From NCBI RefSeq assembly GCF_900143145.1, contig NZ_FRDB01000005.1, positions 1 through 44,889 on the forward strand: DNA of 44,889 bases, read 5' to 3'. Of the stretch, positions 1 to 9,376 are shown one piece after another. The translations under genes were made by a program, and so were the position numbers. The stretch comes from Candidatus Sodalis sp. SoCistrobi (lineage in GTDB: Bacteria; Pseudomonadota; Gammaproteobacteria; Enterobacterales; Enterobacteriaceae). The notes beneath the pieces were generated by a model. The model saw nothing but the letters and a program-made list of their open reading frames with translations, had not been told where the DNA came from and searched no databases. The stretch's first letter is position 1. Each line of letters opens with the position of its first letter.

Positions 1-87
1 CTGCTCGGGCGGCTGGGTTACATCCCTCCTACTGAAGCCGAAATGAACTATTACGCTTTGCAATTAGCATCAGAGGAAGCGGCGTAG
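1..87 (+). CDS. IS3-family transposase (OrfB), C-terminal fragment
   Basis: An open frame enters from the left edge and ends at TAG 85-87, giving 29 residues. The stretch GYIPPTEAEMNYYAL resembles the C-terminus of IS3-family DDE transposases, which often end in an I-P-P-A-E-A-E...Y-Y-A motif. The catalytic core is outside the window, so whether the full gene is intact cannot be judged. An identical fragment lies on the minus strand at the other end of the window. Confidence 0.7.
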   Translation: MLGRLGYIPPTEAEMNYYALQLASEEAA

Positions 88-127
88 TATTGCCAAAATT
101 ACTCTCTAATAAACTCGGGGTTATTCA
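1..127 (+). mobile_element. Right terminal part of an IS3-type insertion sequence (left copy)
   Basis: Positions 2-127 are an exact reverse complement of 44764-44889, and identity stops abruptly at 127. The element ends in CA at 126-127, matching the TG...CA termini usual for the IS3 family. It contains the 3' end of a transposase gene (stop 85-87) and about 40 bp of terminal non-coding sequence. The rest of the element lies outside the window to the left. Family assignment rests on a short C-terminal peptide and the terminal dinucleotide, so it is moderate; the existence of a repeated element boundary is directly visible. Confidence 0.8.
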
Positions 128-327
128 ATACAGCCTAGAAGCGGCAAGGCTTATATCTTATAAATGTTATTATTACCTCGGACTGGGATTGAAATAATAA
201 CCAAGTTCAAGGCCAAAACAAGAAGCAGAATAAGAAAGGGGGAATTAAAAATAGTGAATCAATATGAAAAAAAAAGTAGACTTAATGCAACGCCCAACGC
301 CAATACATGAAGCTCAAGGCGAAGGCA

Positions 328-600
328 TCAGTCTTCGTCGAAGCCAGCGTTAAACAGTTCGATCACCGCCGCCAGCGCCGCGACCTCGTCCGGCCCGGTG
401 GCCTCGACTTCGATCATCCGCCCTTTGGCGGAATCCAGCATCAGCAAACCGATCACGCTGCTGGCCTCCGCCTCGGTACCGCTGTCGTTACGCAGCATCA
501 CTTCGGCATCGAAACTTTGTACCAGTTCAAACAGCTTCATTGCCGGCCGGGCATGCATACCCAGACGGTTTTTAATCTCTACCGTTTGTTTGACCGTCAT
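328..600 (-). CDS. ptsO: Phosphocarrier protein NPr of the nitrogen phosphotransferase system
   Basis: NPr (gene npr or ptsO) is an HPr-like protein that accepts phosphate from enzyme I-Ntr and passes it to PtsN. At 90 residues it has the normal family length. The phospho-acceptor His16 sits in the expected GMHARPA context. Its ATG overlaps the rapZ stop codon by 4 bp (ATGA, 597-600), so the two are translationally coupled. It is the last gene of the rpoN cluster. In E. coli yrbL follows; here about 200 bp of AT-rich DNA and then an insertion sequence follow. The gene appears intact. Confidence 0.96.
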   Translation of the reverse strand: MTVKQTVEIKNRLGMHARPAMKLFELVQSFDAEVMLRNDSGTEAEASSVIGLLMLDSAKGRMIEVEATGPDEVAALAAVIELFNAGFDED

Positions 601-1451
601 GATTTGCGTTTTTCCAGAGTGCGGTGGCGGGACTGAACATTCTTGCCGCGAGAGCGAAAATAGTCCGCCAGCTGTTCGGCGATATACACCGAACGGTGTT
701 TACCGCCGGTGCAGCCTATCGCCACCGTGAGATAACTGCGGTTATTGGTTTCCAGCATCGGTAGCCACAGCTCCAGATAGCTGCGGGTCTGATAGATAAA
801 ATTATGGACTTCGGTATGGCGATCCAAAAACGCCGCCACGGGGCGATCCAGGCCGGTCATCGGTCTGAGCTTGGGATCCCAATGCGGATTGGGCAGAAAA
901 CGCACGTCGAACACGTAATCGGCGTCGATGGGAATGCCGTGCTTGTAGCCGAAGGATTCAAACACCATGGTCAGTTCCCGCTCGCGCTTGCCCAACAGGC
1001 GGGTACGTAGCATCTCGGCCAGTTCATGTACCGACATCTCCGACGTGTCGATCACCAGATCGGCGCGCGAGCGCAGCGGCTCAAGCAGCGAGTCCTCTTC
1101 ATCGATGGCGCTTTCCAGCGACAGGTTGCGGGCTGAGAGCGGGTGCAGCCGGCGGGTGTCACTGTAGCGGCGGATGAGGGTATTGCGATCGGCGTCCAGA
1201 AACAGCAACTGCGGGGCAAAGGCCTGCGGCAGGTTATCCATGGCCTGTTCAAAAATCTCCGGCGATTCGGGCATATTGCGCACGTCAATGCTCACCGCAG
1301 CGGAGATATTGCTCGCCGCCAGCGTGCTGGCCAGCTGCGGCAGCAGCACCACCGGCAGGTTATCAACGCAGTAAAAGCCCATGTCCTCCAGCGCGCGCAG
1401 CGCAACGGATTTACCTGAACCTGATCGACCGCTGACTATCATCAGCACCAT
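597..1451 (-). CDS. rapZ: RNase adapter protein RapZ
   Basis: RapZ binds the small RNA GlmZ and delivers it to RNase E, tuning glucosamine-6-phosphate synthase expression. The 284 residues match the family length. A Walker A motif GRSGSGKS lies at residues 8-15. The C-terminal domain has CTGGKHR at about 247-253. The basic tail (K270, K281, R282, K283) matches the RNA-binding tail described in E. coli. It lies between ptsN and npr in the usual order. No lesion is visible. Confidence 0.96.
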   Translation of the reverse strand: MVLMIVSGRSGSGKSVALRALEDMGFYCVDNLPVVLLPQLASTLAASNISAAVSIDVRNMPESPEIFEQAMDNLPQAFAPQLLFLDADRNTLIRRYSDTRRLHPLSARNLSLESAIDEEDSLLEPLRSRADLVIDTSEMSVHELAEMLRTRLLGKRERELTMVFESFGYKHGIPIDADYVFDVRFLPNPHWDPKLRPMTGLDRPVAAFLDRHTEVHNFIYQTRSYLELWLPMLETNNRSYLTVAIGCTGGKHRSVYIAEQLADYFRSRGKNVQSRHRTLEKRKS

Positions 1452-1543
1452 GACGATACACCCCTCTGCCTTGCTTATTCATCCTCTGGCGATGCGGCCA
1501 TGCCTCGCCCAACCTATCCCGCTTCCAGGACGGCGCCGCGGCG

Positions 1544-2023
1544 TCAGTCGCCGTCTTCCGTTTCGGTCATGATTTGATACAGCTCCTCATCGCTTTGCGC
1601 GGCGCGCAAACGGCGGCAGACGGTTTTATCCGCCAGCCGCTTGGCCACCAGCGACAGCGTGTGCAAATGGACTTTGCACTGCTCTGCCGGCACCAATAGC
1701 GCGAACAGCAGGTCCACGGGCTGATTATCGATGGCGTCAAACGCTATCGGCTGTTCAAGCCGGATGAAGACCCCGACCGCGCGCAGCGTGTCTTCTTCCA
1801 GCTTACCATGGGGAATGGCGATGCCATTGCCAATACCGGTACTGCCCATGCGCTCGCGCGTCAATACGGCGTCAAACACCACTTGCGGCGCCAGGTTAAG
1901 TTGTTTCGCCGCCAGTTCGCTGATAATTTCCAGCGCTCTTTTCTTGCTCTGGCAGTGAACGTCGCTGCGGGTACATTCAATGTTTAACACTGAATCGATT
2001 TGCATTGCTGTATCGTTCGTCAT
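1544..2023 (-). CDS. ptsN: Nitrogen-regulatory PTS enzyme IIA (PtsN)
   Basis: PtsN is the terminal phospho-acceptor of the nitrogen PTS and affects potassium transport and other regulatory partners. The protein has 159 residues; the E. coli protein has 163, the difference being a shorter C-terminus. The active-site histidine is His72 in GNGIAIPHGKL. It lies between hpf and rapZ; the 92-bp gap to rapZ carries no other gene. The frame looks intact. Confidence 0.95.
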   Translation of the reverse strand: MTNDTAMQIDSVLNIECTRSDVHCQSKKRALEIISELAAKQLNLAPQVVFDAVLTRERMGSTGIGNGIAIPHGKLEEDTLRAVGVFIRLEQPIAFDAIDNQPVDLLFALLVPAEQCKVHLHTLSLVAKRLADKTVCRRLRAAQSDEELYQIMTETEDGD

Positions 2024-2128
2024 TTCGGGTCACTTAGGCGCTGGTTAACCTTTAAGACTCATCGGCCCGTTACCGTAGGGATAACGAGCAGATGTCAGGT
2101 TTAGGTAGCGTTGTCGGCTACGGTTAAA

Positions 2129-2416
2129 TTAATATTGTTTCAGCTTCTCTTTATGCTTGTTCAACTGCCGCGTGAGTTTATCGATCAACAAATCGATGGC
2201 GGCATACATATCATCCGCTTCCGCAGTCGCGTGCAGCTCACCGCCGTTGAGGTGCACCGTCGCTTCGGCAATCTTCTGAACTTTCTCGACCTTCAGGACA
2301 ATATAAACCTGATTGATGCGATCGAAGAACTGTTCCAGCTTCGAGAATTTTGTCGTTACAAATTCCCGTAAGGCGTCGGTGATGTCAACATGCTGTCCGG
2401 TAATGTTCAGCTGCAT
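2129..2416 (-). CDS. hpf: Ribosome hibernation promoting factor HPF
   Basis: HPF binds the 30S decoding region in stationary phase and helps form inactive 100S ribosomes. The start is placed at MQLNITGQHVDIT (ATG 2414-2416) because it matches the family N-terminus and is preceded by an AAGGAA ribosome-binding site. The longer open frame from 2443 would overlap the end of rpoN. The 95-residue product has the length of the short HPF class. It lies immediately downstream of rpoN, as in other enterics. Confidence 0.94.
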   Translation of the reverse strand: MQLNITGQHVDITDALREFVTTKFSKLEQFFDRINQVYIVLKVEKVQKIAEATVHLNGGELHATAEADDMYAAIDLLIDKLTRQLNKHKEKLKQY

Positions 2417-2439
2417 AGTGTCTTCCTTCTCTGTAGAGG

Positions 2440-3873
2440 TCAAACCAATTGTTTTCGCTGGTTCGACGGCGGGATGGATAAAGACTCTCGGTACTTCGCT
2501 ACGGTACGCCGCGCCACCATGATACCCTGCTCGGAAAGCAGGTCGGTGAGCTTACTGTCGCTAAGCGGCTTCGCCGGGTTTTCCGCGGCGATTAATTTTT
2601 TCACCAGCGCGCGGATAGCCGTTGAGGATGCTTCGCCTCCCCCTTCGGTATTGACGTGGCTTGAGAAAAAATATTTCAGTTCAAAGATGCCGCGTGGGCT
2701 GTGCAGATATTTCTGGGTGGTGACGCGCGAGATCGTGGACTCGTGCATATCCACCGCCTGGGCGATGTCCGCCAGCACCATCGGCCGCATAAACTCTTCC
2801 CCCTGTTCAAAAAACGCCATCTGCCGCTCGACAATACAGCGCGTCACTTTAAGCAGCGTTTCGTTGCGGCTTTCCAGACTTTTAATCAACCAGCGCGCCT
2901 CTTGCAAATGGCTGCGGATAAACTGACCATCCGCATCGTTGCGGGTGTTGCTGCCCAGGGCCGCGTACTGCTGATTGATGCGCAGCGCGGGAATGCTGTC
3001 GGTATTGAGCTCCACCACCCAGCGGCTTTGCAGTTTGCGCACCAGCACGTCGGGGATCACGTATTGCGACTCGCCGGTGTTGATGGACTGCCCCGGACGC
3101 GGATCCAGCGACTGAATCAGCGCCATGGCCGGTTTCAGGACATCCTCTTTCAGCTTAGTCGAACGTAGCAGGGTGCGGAAATCATGGCTGCCCAGCAGGC
3201 TGAGATAATCGCTGACGATAAGCCGCGCCTCGGTGAGATAAGGCAAATCGGCCGCGAACTGCGAGAGCTGAATCAGCAGGCAGTCGCGCAGATCGCGTGC
3301 CGCCACGCCGACCGGATCGAAGCGCTGGATGCGTTTTAGTACCGCTTCCACCTCGTCCAGGGTGACGTTTTCGTCGCCGATGCTGTCGAGAATATCATCC
3401 AGCGGCACCGTCAGATAGCCGGTGTCGTCCACGGCGTCGACGATGGAGGTGGCGATCGCCCTATCGGTATCGGAGAAAGGAGTAAGCTCTACCTGCCACA
3501 TGAGGTAGTCCTGCAGGGTCTGGGTGGTTTCACCCTGATAGACGGGTAATTCTTCGTCGCGATAGTCGGTACCGGTTCCAGAGGGCGTCCCGGCGGAATA
3601 CATCTCGTCCCAGGTGGCGTCCAGCGGCAGCTCTTCCGGCATGTCCTTTTGTTCCATCGCCTCGCGGGTGTCGAGCGATTCGCTGTCGGGCGCGTCGTGT
3701 GCGTCGACCTCGTCATGTAAATCGGCCTGTTCAAGCAAGGGGTTATTTTCCAGCGCCGTCTGAATTTCCTGCTGGAGTTCAAGCGTGGACAATTGCAACA
3801 GACGGATAGCCTGTTGCAGCTGCGGGGTCATGGCTAACTGCTGACTCAGCCTGAGTTGTAAACCTTGCTTCAT
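2440..3873 (-). CDS. rpoN: RNA polymerase sigma-54 factor RpoN
   Basis: Sigma-54 directs RNA polymerase to -24/-12 promoters and requires AAA+ activators. The start is taken at [13 protein letters not shown] (3873), giving 477 residues as in E. coli. A Gln/Leu-rich activator-interacting region I covers about residues 1-50. A helix-turn-helix with HESTISRVT precedes the C-terminal RpoN box [10 protein letters not shown] at about 454-463. The gene is complete, so sigma-54 is probably active. It lies between lptB and hpf. Confidence 0.97.
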   Translation of the reverse strand: MKQGLQLRLSQQLAMTPQLQQAIRLLQLSTLELQQEIQTALENNPLLEQADLHDEVDAHDAPDSESLDTREAMEQKDMPEELPLDATWDEMYSAGTPSGTGTDYRDEELPVYQGETTQTLQDYLMWQVELTPFSDTDRAIATSIVDAVDDTGYLTVPLDDILDSIGDENVTLDEVEAVLKRIQRFDPVGVAARDLRDCLLIQLSQFAADLPYLTEARLIVSDYLSLLGSHDFRTLLRSTKLKEDVLKPAMALIQSLDPRPGQSINTGESQYVIPDVLVRKLQSRWVVELNTDSIPALRINQQYAALGSNTRNDADGQFIRSHLQEARWLIKSLESRNETLLKVTRCIVERQMAFFEQGEEFMRPMVLADIAQAVDMHESTISRVTTQKYLHSPRGIFELKYFFSSHVNTEGGGEASSTAIRALVKKLIAAENPAKPLSDSKLTDLLSEQGIMVARRTVAKYRESLSIPPSNQRKQLV

Positions 3874-3920
3874 AAAATGCGTCAACTATCCTCACGAACC
3901 ACGGCAATAACGCCACCATA

Positions 3921-4646
3921 TCAGAGGCGGAACTCTTCGCCCAGATAAACCCGTTTGACCTGCTCGTCGAGCATGACGTCGGCCGGGGAGCCGTGGGCGA
4001 TGAGCTTGCCCTGGCTGACGATATAGGCCCGTTCGCACACGTCGAGCGTCTCACGCACGTTATGGTCGGTGATAAGCACGCCAAGGCCGCTGTCGCGCAA
4101 ATGTTCGATGATTTTTTTGATATCGATGACCGAAATCGGATCGACGCCGGCGAAGGGTTCGTCAAGCAGGATAAATTTAGGATTGGCGGCCAGCGCCCGG
4201 GCGATTTCTACCCGGCGTCGTTCACCGCCGGACAATGACTGGCCGAGGTTGTCGCGCAGATGGTTGATATGAAACTCTTCCATCAGCTCTTTTGCGCGGT
4301 CGTTGCGCTGTTCGCGGGTGAGATCATGGCGGATTTGCAACACCGCCATCAGGTTGTCGAATACGCTCAGGCGGCGGAAGATCGAGGCTTCCTGCGGCAG
4401 GTAGCCAATTCCGCGGCGGGCGCGGGTATGCAGCGGCAGGAGGCTGATATCGTCATCATCGATGACAATACGCCCGGCGTCGCGCGGGATGATGCCTACT
4501 ACCATGTAGAACGTGGTGGTTTTGCCCGCCCCGTTAGGCCCCAGCAATCCCACAATTTCGCCAGAGCTTACCTTCAGGCTGACGTCTTCCACCACGCGGC
4601 GCCCTTTATAGGCTTTAGCCAAATTTTCTGCGATTAATGTTGCCAT
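3921..4646 (-). CDS. lptB: Lipopolysaccharide export ABC ATPase LptB
   Basis: LptB is the cytoplasmic ATPase of the LptB2FG transporter that extracts LPS from the inner membrane and drives it along the Lpt bridge. The 241 residues include Walker [10 protein letters not shown] (36-44), Q-loop Gln85, signature LSGGERRR (138-145), Walker B ending at Asp162-Glu163 and the H-loop His195. All are intact. It follows lptA by 15 bp in the conserved lptC-lptA-lptB order. lptF and lptG are not in this window. Confidence 0.97.
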   Translation of the reverse strand: MATLIAENLAKAYKGRRVVEDVSLKVSSGEIVGLLGPNGAGKTTTFYMVVGIIPRDAGRIVIDDDDISLLPLHTRARRGIGYLPQEASIFRRLSVFDNLMAVLQIRHDLTREQRNDRAKELMEEFHINHLRDNLGQSLSGGERRRVEIARALAANPKFILLDEPFAGVDPISVIDIKKIIEHLRDSGLGVLITDHNVRETLDVCERAYIVSQGKLIAHGSPADVMLDEQVKRVYLGEEFRL

Positions 4647-4661
4647 GGATCTTATACCCGA

Positions 4662-5213
4662 TTATTTGGCCGATTTCGCCGGCGCCTTGGCGCCGCTTTT
4701 ATCCTGCAGCTGCGCCGGTACCAGTACGGTGGTGACCCGTTTGCCTTTGTCGCTGAACGCCTCCATCTGCTGTTTCTTGACCAGATAGGTTATGCGATCG
4801 CCTTTCACGTTGCTGTCCAACTGCTCCAGATAGGCATTGCCCGTCAAGATAATCAGATCGTTGGCGGTTTCGTAGCGCACCTTCTGCGAATGACCGCGTA
4901 CCGGCTTGCCATCGTCCTGCAACTGATAGAAGGTGACCGGATTGCCGTAACCTTCCACGACTTCGTTACCGTCCTTGCCGTCGGGACGAGTGATGACCAC
5001 CTTATCGGCGCGAATATCGATTGAACCGCGCTTGACCACCACATCACCGGTAAGGGTTACGGTATTGGTCGCCATATCCACCGCCTGCTGCGCGGAGTCG
5101 ATATGAATCGGCTGCTGGTTGTCGCTGGTCAGCGCCTGCGCCTGCGCACTGGCCAGCATTAAGCCGCCGGCCAGAAGCAGGCTAGGGCGTACGTTGTGAA
5201 TTCTGGATTTCAT
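4662..5213 (-). CDS. lptA: Periplasmic lipopolysaccharide transport protein LptA
   Basis: LptA forms the periplasmic beta-jellyroll bridge that carries LPS between LptC and LptD. The start MKSRIHNV (5213) is chosen over an upstream in-frame ATG because it gives a normal signal peptide, with predicted cleavage after about AQAQA, and a 183-residue precursor close to the usual 185. The start lies inside the end of lptC (32-bp overlap), an arrangement also seen in E. coli. Conserved OstA-fold stretches such as DKVVITRPDGKDG are visible. Confidence 0.94.
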   Translation of the reverse strand: MKSRIHNVRPSLLLAGGLMLASAQAQALTSDNQQPIHIDSAQQAVDMATNTVTLTGDVVVKRGSIDIRADKVVITRPDGKDGNEVVEGYGNPVTFYQLQDDGKPVRGHSQKVRYETANDLIILTGNAYLEQLDSNVKGDRITYLVKKQQMEAFSDKGKRVTTVLVPAQLQDKSGAKAPAKSAK

Positions 5214-5760
5214 AAGAGGTCTTAACCTTTTCAATCAACTCGGCGGTCTTGTTGCGCAGATTGCCGCGCATCTTCATGCCGGTGGAGTTAAAGCCGGTAC
5301 CATATAAGGTTACCTCATCATCCGAGGAGACGTCCTGCGTGACCAGGTTAACCACCGCGTTATCTGTTGTTATGCGTTTAAGCTGTGAGGCATCGTTCAG
5401 GCTGTCCACCTGAACATGGCCATACAGGTAAAGCATCTTGTCCTGGGTCAATTTGGCCTTATCGGCCTTCACCGTCCAGGTCGGCACTTTGCTCTCATCG
5501 AACGTAGTGGCGACCGGCCGGGTAAACCAGGTGATCTGCTGCTCGGCGAAATGATTCACGTGATCGGCCACCAGCTTGTAATTGAGCCCCCCCGCCGGGT
5601 TATAAACCACCGTGGTGGTATATTCGCTCTGATAGGTGGGCTCGCCGGTGTTCACCGGCGTCTGGGCCGGCGACGTGTCGGTATCCGCCAGGTTCCAGCC
5701 GATAAGCACCAACACCAATAATCCCAGCAGCGCCGTGGTCCAACGCGTTGTCTTGCTCAT
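5182..5760 (-). CDS. lptC: LPS export system protein LptC
   Basis: LptC is a bitopic inner-membrane protein that receives LPS from LptB2FG and hands it to LptA. Starting at MSKTTRW (5760) gives 192 residues, against 191 in E. coli, with one transmembrane segment at about residues 8-25 and a periplasmic beta-jellyroll. The start overlaps the kdsC stop by 4 bp (5757-5760), indicating coupled translation. The C-terminus ELIEKVKTSYEIQ is highly conserved. No lesions are seen. Confidence 0.94.
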   Translation of the reverse strand: MSKTTRWTTALLGLLVLVLIGWNLADTDTSPAQTPVNTGEPTYQSEYTTTVVYNPAGGLNYKLVADHVNHFAEQQITWFTRPVATTFDESKVPTWTVKADKAKLTQDKMLYLYGHVQVDSLNDASQLKRITTDNAVVNLVTQDVSSDDEVTLYGTGFNSTGMKMRGNLRNKTAELIEKVKTSYEIQNSQRTP

Positions 5761-6320
5761 ACCGACTGCCCTTTGGCATCCTCCAGCTTTCCCTGTGCCA
5801 GCAGCAGCAGGTCGCAAACTTCCCGCACCGCGCCGCGACCGCCGGCAATGCGGGTAACGTAATCGGCCCTGGGCCGCAATAGCGGGTGCGCATCCGCCAC
5901 CGCCACGCTCAGGCCGACCTGGTCCATGACCGGGGCATCAATCAGGTCGTCGCCCACGTAGGCGACCTGTTCCGCCGTTAACTTAAGTTTACTCAGAAGC
6001 GCTCTAAAGGCCAAAGTCTTATCCGATTGCCCCTGGTAAAGATGCGTAATGCCAAGCGTGGCGCAGCGGTCCTCCAGCAGCCTGGCCGAGCGGCCGGTAA
6101 TAATAGCGACCTCAATGCCTGATGTCAGCAGGCAGCGAATGCCGTAGCCATCGCGCACGTTGAACGCTTTAAGCTCTTCACCATGATTGCCCATATAAAT
6201 CAGGCCGTCGGACATGACGCCATCCACATCGCAAATCAACAGACGGATAAGCCGGGCGCTTGCCAGCACCTGCAGCGCTACCGGCCCGTAGCATGTGTCG
6301 ACGGTGGGGGTCTGTTGCAT
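5757..6320 (-). CDS. kdsC: 3-deoxy-D-manno-octulosonate-8-phosphate phosphatase KdsC
   Basis: KdsC removes phosphate from Kdo-8-phosphate to release Kdo for the LPS inner core. At 187 residues it is a C0-type HAD phosphatase without a cap domain. The motif I nucleophile and acid are Asp31 and Asp33 in CDVDGVMSDG. Motif III/IV residues are visible in VAYVGDDLIDAPVM. It lies between kdsD and lptC and completes the Kdo precursor pair together with kdsD. Confidence 0.96.
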   Translation of the reverse strand: MQQTPTVDTCYGPVALQVLASARLIRLLICDVDGVMSDGLIYMGNHGEELKAFNVRDGYGIRCLLTSGIEVAIITGRSARLLEDRCATLGITHLYQGQSDKTLAFRALLSKLKLTAEQVAYVGDDLIDAPVMDQVGLSVAVADAHPLLRPRADYVTRIAGGRGAVREVCDLLLLAQGKLEDAKGQSV

Positions 6321-6334
6321 GACGTTGTTCCTTG

Positions 6335-7321
6335 TTATATCACGCCGGCGCGTAGCATATCATGCATATGCACGACACCTAATAGATGGTCATCTTGCGC
6401 CACCAGCAGCGAAGTGATGTGGCGCGCCTGCATGAGATTAAGCGCTTCCACCGCCAGGATGTCGGGCGCGACGCGTACGCCGCCCGGGGTCATGACATCG
6501 GCGATACGCGCCTCTTTGAGGTCAATGTCCATATCGAACACCCGCCGCAAATCGCCATCGGTAAAAATCCCGACGATGACGTTGTGCGCATCGCAAATCA
6601 CCGTCATGCCGAGGTTTTTGCGGGTAATCTCCAGCAGCGCATCGCGCAGCGAGGCCGTGCGGGCGGTCAGCGGCATTTCATCGCCGCTGTGCATGATATC
6701 GCTTACGCGCAGCAGCAGTTTGCGTCCTAATGCGCCGCCCGGATGGGATAAGGCGAAATCCTCGGCGGTAAAGCCCCGCGCCCGCAGCAGCGCCACCGCC
6801 AGCGCGTCGCCCATGACCAGCGCGGCGGTAGTGCTAGCGGTCGGCGCCAGGCCCAGCGGGCAGGCTTCTTCCGGCACATGTACGCACAAATGAATTTCCG
6901 CCGCTTTCCCCATCGTACTTTCCGGTTTGCCGGTCAGGCAGATGAGGGGGATGTGCAGACGTTTGAGCACCGGAATCAACGCCAGGATCTCGTGGGATTC
7001 GCCGGAGTTCGACAGCGCGATAACGATATCCTGCGGCGACACCATGCCCAAATCGCCATGGCTGGCCTCGCCGGGATGGACAAAAAACGCCGGCGTACCA
7101 GTACTGGCGAAAGTGGCGGCCAGCTTGCGGCCGATATGGCCGGATTTGCCCATGCCCATCACCACCACTTTGCCGGCGCAGCGAAACAGCGCTTCGCAGG
7201 CGCGGCGAAAATCGTTGTTAATATATTGATCCAGCTGCGCCAGACCCGCCCGCTCAATAGCGAGAACTCCCTTGCCGGCGGCGATAAAGTCAAAGACCGG
7301 CGCTAATGTATTCTGCGACAT
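6335..7321 (-). CDS. kdsD: D-arabinose-5-phosphate isomerase KdsD
   Basis: KdsD converts ribulose-5-phosphate to arabinose-5-phosphate, the first step of Kdo synthesis. The start MSQNTLAP (ATG 7319-7321) is chosen because AGGA lies 7 bp upstream and it gives exactly 328 residues, as in E. coli; a longer frame would run into yrbG. An N-terminal SIS domain (GMGKSGHIGRK, SNSGESHE) is followed by two CBS motifs (IMHSGDEMP, VMTPGGVRV). It sits 14 bp upstream of kdsC. Confidence 0.95.
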   Translation of the reverse strand: MSQNTLAPVFDFIAAGKGVLAIERAGLAQLDQYINNDFRRACEALFRCAGKVVVMGMGKSGHIGRKLAATFASTGTPAFFVHPGEASHGDLGMVSPQDIVIALSNSGESHEILALIPVLKRLHIPLICLTGKPESTMGKAAEIHLCVHVPEEACPLGLAPTASTTAALVMGDALAVALLRARGFTAEDFALSHPGGALGRKLLLRVSDIMHSGDEMPLTARTASLRDALLEITRKNLGMTVICDAHNVIVGIFTDGDLRRVFDMDIDLKEARIADVMTPGGVRVAPDILAVEALNLMQARHITSLLVAQDDHLLGVVHMHDMLRAGVI

Positions 7322-7353
7322 AAACATATCCTGATTATTCGCGGCGCAGGGAG

Positions 7354-8310
7354 CTAGATTAATAGCACCGCGAGATAGGCGATGAACCCACACACCAGCA
7401 AGGCCCCCGACAGACGATTTATCCGGCGCCGTTTGCGCAGGCACAGGGCGGCGAGGATCACGCTCGCCGCCAGCATGACCCAATAATCGCGGGCAAAAGC
7501 AGCGGGATTGAACGGGCCGGGGGAGAGCAGCGCGGGAACGCCCAGCACAATAACACTATTGAAGATATTGGAGCCAATAACATTCCCCAGCGCAATATCA
7601 TTTTCTCCCTTGAGCGCGCCGGCGACAAGCGTCGCCAGCTCCGGCAGGCTGGTGCCGATCGCCAGCACCGTCAGGCCGACCACCAGATCGCTCAGGCCGA
7701 AATAGCGCGCCAGCACGCTGGCATTATCGATCACCATCCGCGCCGAGATAGGCAGAATAATAAATGCCAGCACCAGCCACAGGACGGCGACGGTATTGTT
7801 GCTATCCTGCGGCAGCTCCGCCAGTTGTTCGCGGGTTAGCGTGTCGCTGCCCTCGCGCAGCGCCAGCCGGGAGATGGTCACAATAATCATTAAATAGCCC
7901 GCCGCCGCCGCCAGTAGCAGGACGCCGTCCAGCCTGCCCAGACTGTGGTCCGCCAGCAGCAAGCCGCACAACAGGGTAATCAGCAGCAAGAGCGGCAGCT
8001 CGCGCCGCACGATCTCGGAGCGGAAGGTGACCGGGCGGATAAGCGCCGCGCCGCCGACGATCAGCATGATGTTGATAATGTTGGAACCCAGGATGTTGCC
8101 GACCGCCATGTCAGTCTGGTTGTTAAGCGCGGCGGTAACCGACACCAGCAATTCCGGCAGCGAGGTGCCGAAGGAGACGATGGTACAGCCGATGAGCCAG
8201 GGCGCAACGCCGAGCGAGCGGCTTAACACGGCCGCACTATAGACCAATCTGTCCGCGCCATAAACCAATAGAATGAGGCCAATAATGCATAATGACGTGG
8301 CAAAAAGCAT
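7354..8310 (-). CDS. yrbG: Inner-membrane calcium/sodium antiporter YrbG
   Basis: A CaCA-superfamily exchanger of 318 residues built from two homologous halves. Each half carries the ion-coordinating alpha-repeat: GTSLPELLVSV near the N-terminus and GTSLPELATLV in the second half, each followed by a GNxxGSNI motif. About ten hydrophobic segments are visible. It is the first gene of the minus-strand cluster and is divergent from mlaF, as in E. coli. The physiological substrate is not established; calcium/sodium is the family annotation. Confidence 0.92.
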   Translation of the reverse strand: MLFATSLCIIGLILLVYGADRLVYSAAVLSRSLGVAPWLIGCTIVSFGTSLPELLVSVTAALNNQTDMAVGNILGSNIINIMLIVGGAALIRPVTFRSEIVRRELPLLLLITLLCGLLLADHSLGRLDGVLLLAAAAGYLMIIVTISRLALREGSDTLTREQLAELPQDSNNTVAVLWLVLAFIILPISARMVIDNASVLARYFGLSDLVVGLTVLAIGTSLPELATLVAGALKGENDIALGNVIGSNIFNSVIVLGVPALLSPGPFNPAAFARDYWVMLAASVILAALCLRKRRRINRLSGALLVCGFIAYLAVLLI

Positions 8311-8408
8311 GATAAATCCTTGGCTTGAGCAAAAACCTGTTCCGTTGGCGCATCATAGCCCTTAAAGGGAGACGAAAGGCGGACAATAAACGCAAACTGG
8401 CATTAATT

Positions 8409-8436
8409 TTGACCGTCTAACGGCTAAAAGTAAAAC
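8409..8436 (+). promoter_or_regulatory. Candidate sigma-70 promoter for the mla operon
   Basis: TTGACC at 8409-8414 and TAAAAC at 8431-8436 are separated by 16 bp in the 248-bp divergent yrbG-mlaF region. They lie about 120 bp upstream of the mlaF start and point toward it. The match is reasonable but was found by eye; other promoters in the region cannot be excluded. Confidence 0.35.
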
Positions 8437-8558
8437 GCGACGATAAAGTTATCCGCGGCGACGGGCCTGATTGGTCGAGAAAAGTTCGATGAAATGGTCT
8501 GCTTGCTTTACTATCATCACTGCAGACCGTGGGTGTAGGAAGAAAAGGGCAGTCAACT

Positions 8559-9368
8559 ATGAACCAGAGCGACAACCTGGTCGAGATTCGCGGATTAAGC
8601 TTTCGTCGGGGCGATCGCGTTATTTTCGATAATATCAGCATGCAGTTTCCGCGCGGTAAAGTAACGGCGATCATGGGACCGTCGGGCATCGGTAAAACAA
8701 CGCTGCTGCGCCTCATCGGCGGCCAGTTGCCGCCGGACAGCGGCGAAATTTGGGTAGACGGCGACAATATACCCACCTTGTCGCGCCGCCGGCTCTATGA
8801 GGTGCGAAAAAAAATCAGCATGCTTTTCCAGTCCGGTGCGCTGTTTACCGACATTAACGTCTTCGAGAATGTGGCGTTCCCGCTGCGGCGGCATACGCGT
8901 TTGCCGGAGCCGGTGCTGCGCAGCACGGTGCTGATGAAGCTTGAGGCGGTGGGGTTGCGCGGGGCGGCATCGCTGATGCCGGCCGAGCTGTCCGGTGGTA
9001 TGGCGCGCCGTGCGGCGCTGGCCCGGCCTATCGCATTGGATCCCGAGCTGATTATGTTCGATGAGCCGTTTGTGGGACAAGACCCGATCACCATGGGGGT
9101 GCTGGTCAAGCTCATTGACGAGCTGAATCATGCGCTGGGCGTTACCTGTATCGTGGTGTCGCATGACGTGCCGGAGGTCTTGAGCATCGCCGATTACGCC
9201 TATATCGTGGCCGAGCAGCATGTCGTGGCGGAAGGGACGCCGGCCAGCCTGCGTGACAATCAGGACTCGCGGGTGAGGCAATTTCTCGACGGTATTGCCG
9301 ATGGGCCTGTTCCCTTTAACGTTCCCGCCGAAGATTATCAGACCCAGCTATTGGGCGCAGGGAGTTAA
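8559..9368 (+). CDS. mlaF: Phospholipid transport ABC ATPase MlaF
   Basis: MlaF is the ATPase of the MlaFEDB inner-membrane complex, which maintains outer-membrane lipid asymmetry. The start [12 protein letters not shown] (8559) gives 269 residues as in E. coli. Walker [10 protein letters not shown] spans 40-48, the Q-loop is Gln91, the signature LSGGM 144-148, Walker B Asp168-Glu169 and H-loop His202. One oddity is Pro157 (ALARPIAL) where E. coli has Ala, directly after the signature helix. The gene is open, but downstream mlaD and mlaC are broken. Confidence 0.95.
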   Translation: MNQSDNLVEIRGLSFRRGDRVIFDNISMQFPRGKVTAIMGPSGIGKTTLLRLIGGQLPPDSGEIWVDGDNIPTLSRRRLYEVRKKISMLFQSGALFTDINVFENVAFPLRRHTRLPEPVLRSTVLMKLEAVGLRGAASLMPAELSGGMARRAALARPIALDPELIMFDEPFVGQDPITMGVLVKLIDELNHALGVTCIVVSHDVPEVLSIADYAYIVAEQHVVAEGTPASLRDNQDSRVRQFLDGIADGPVPFNVPAEDYQTQLLGAGS

Positions 9369-9376
9369 CCTTAGTC

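Noticed and set aside
254-310. 18-codon GTG ORF near the left IS preceded by a purine-rich stretch
   Set aside because: Too short, no homology recognised, and it ends at the npr 3' end.
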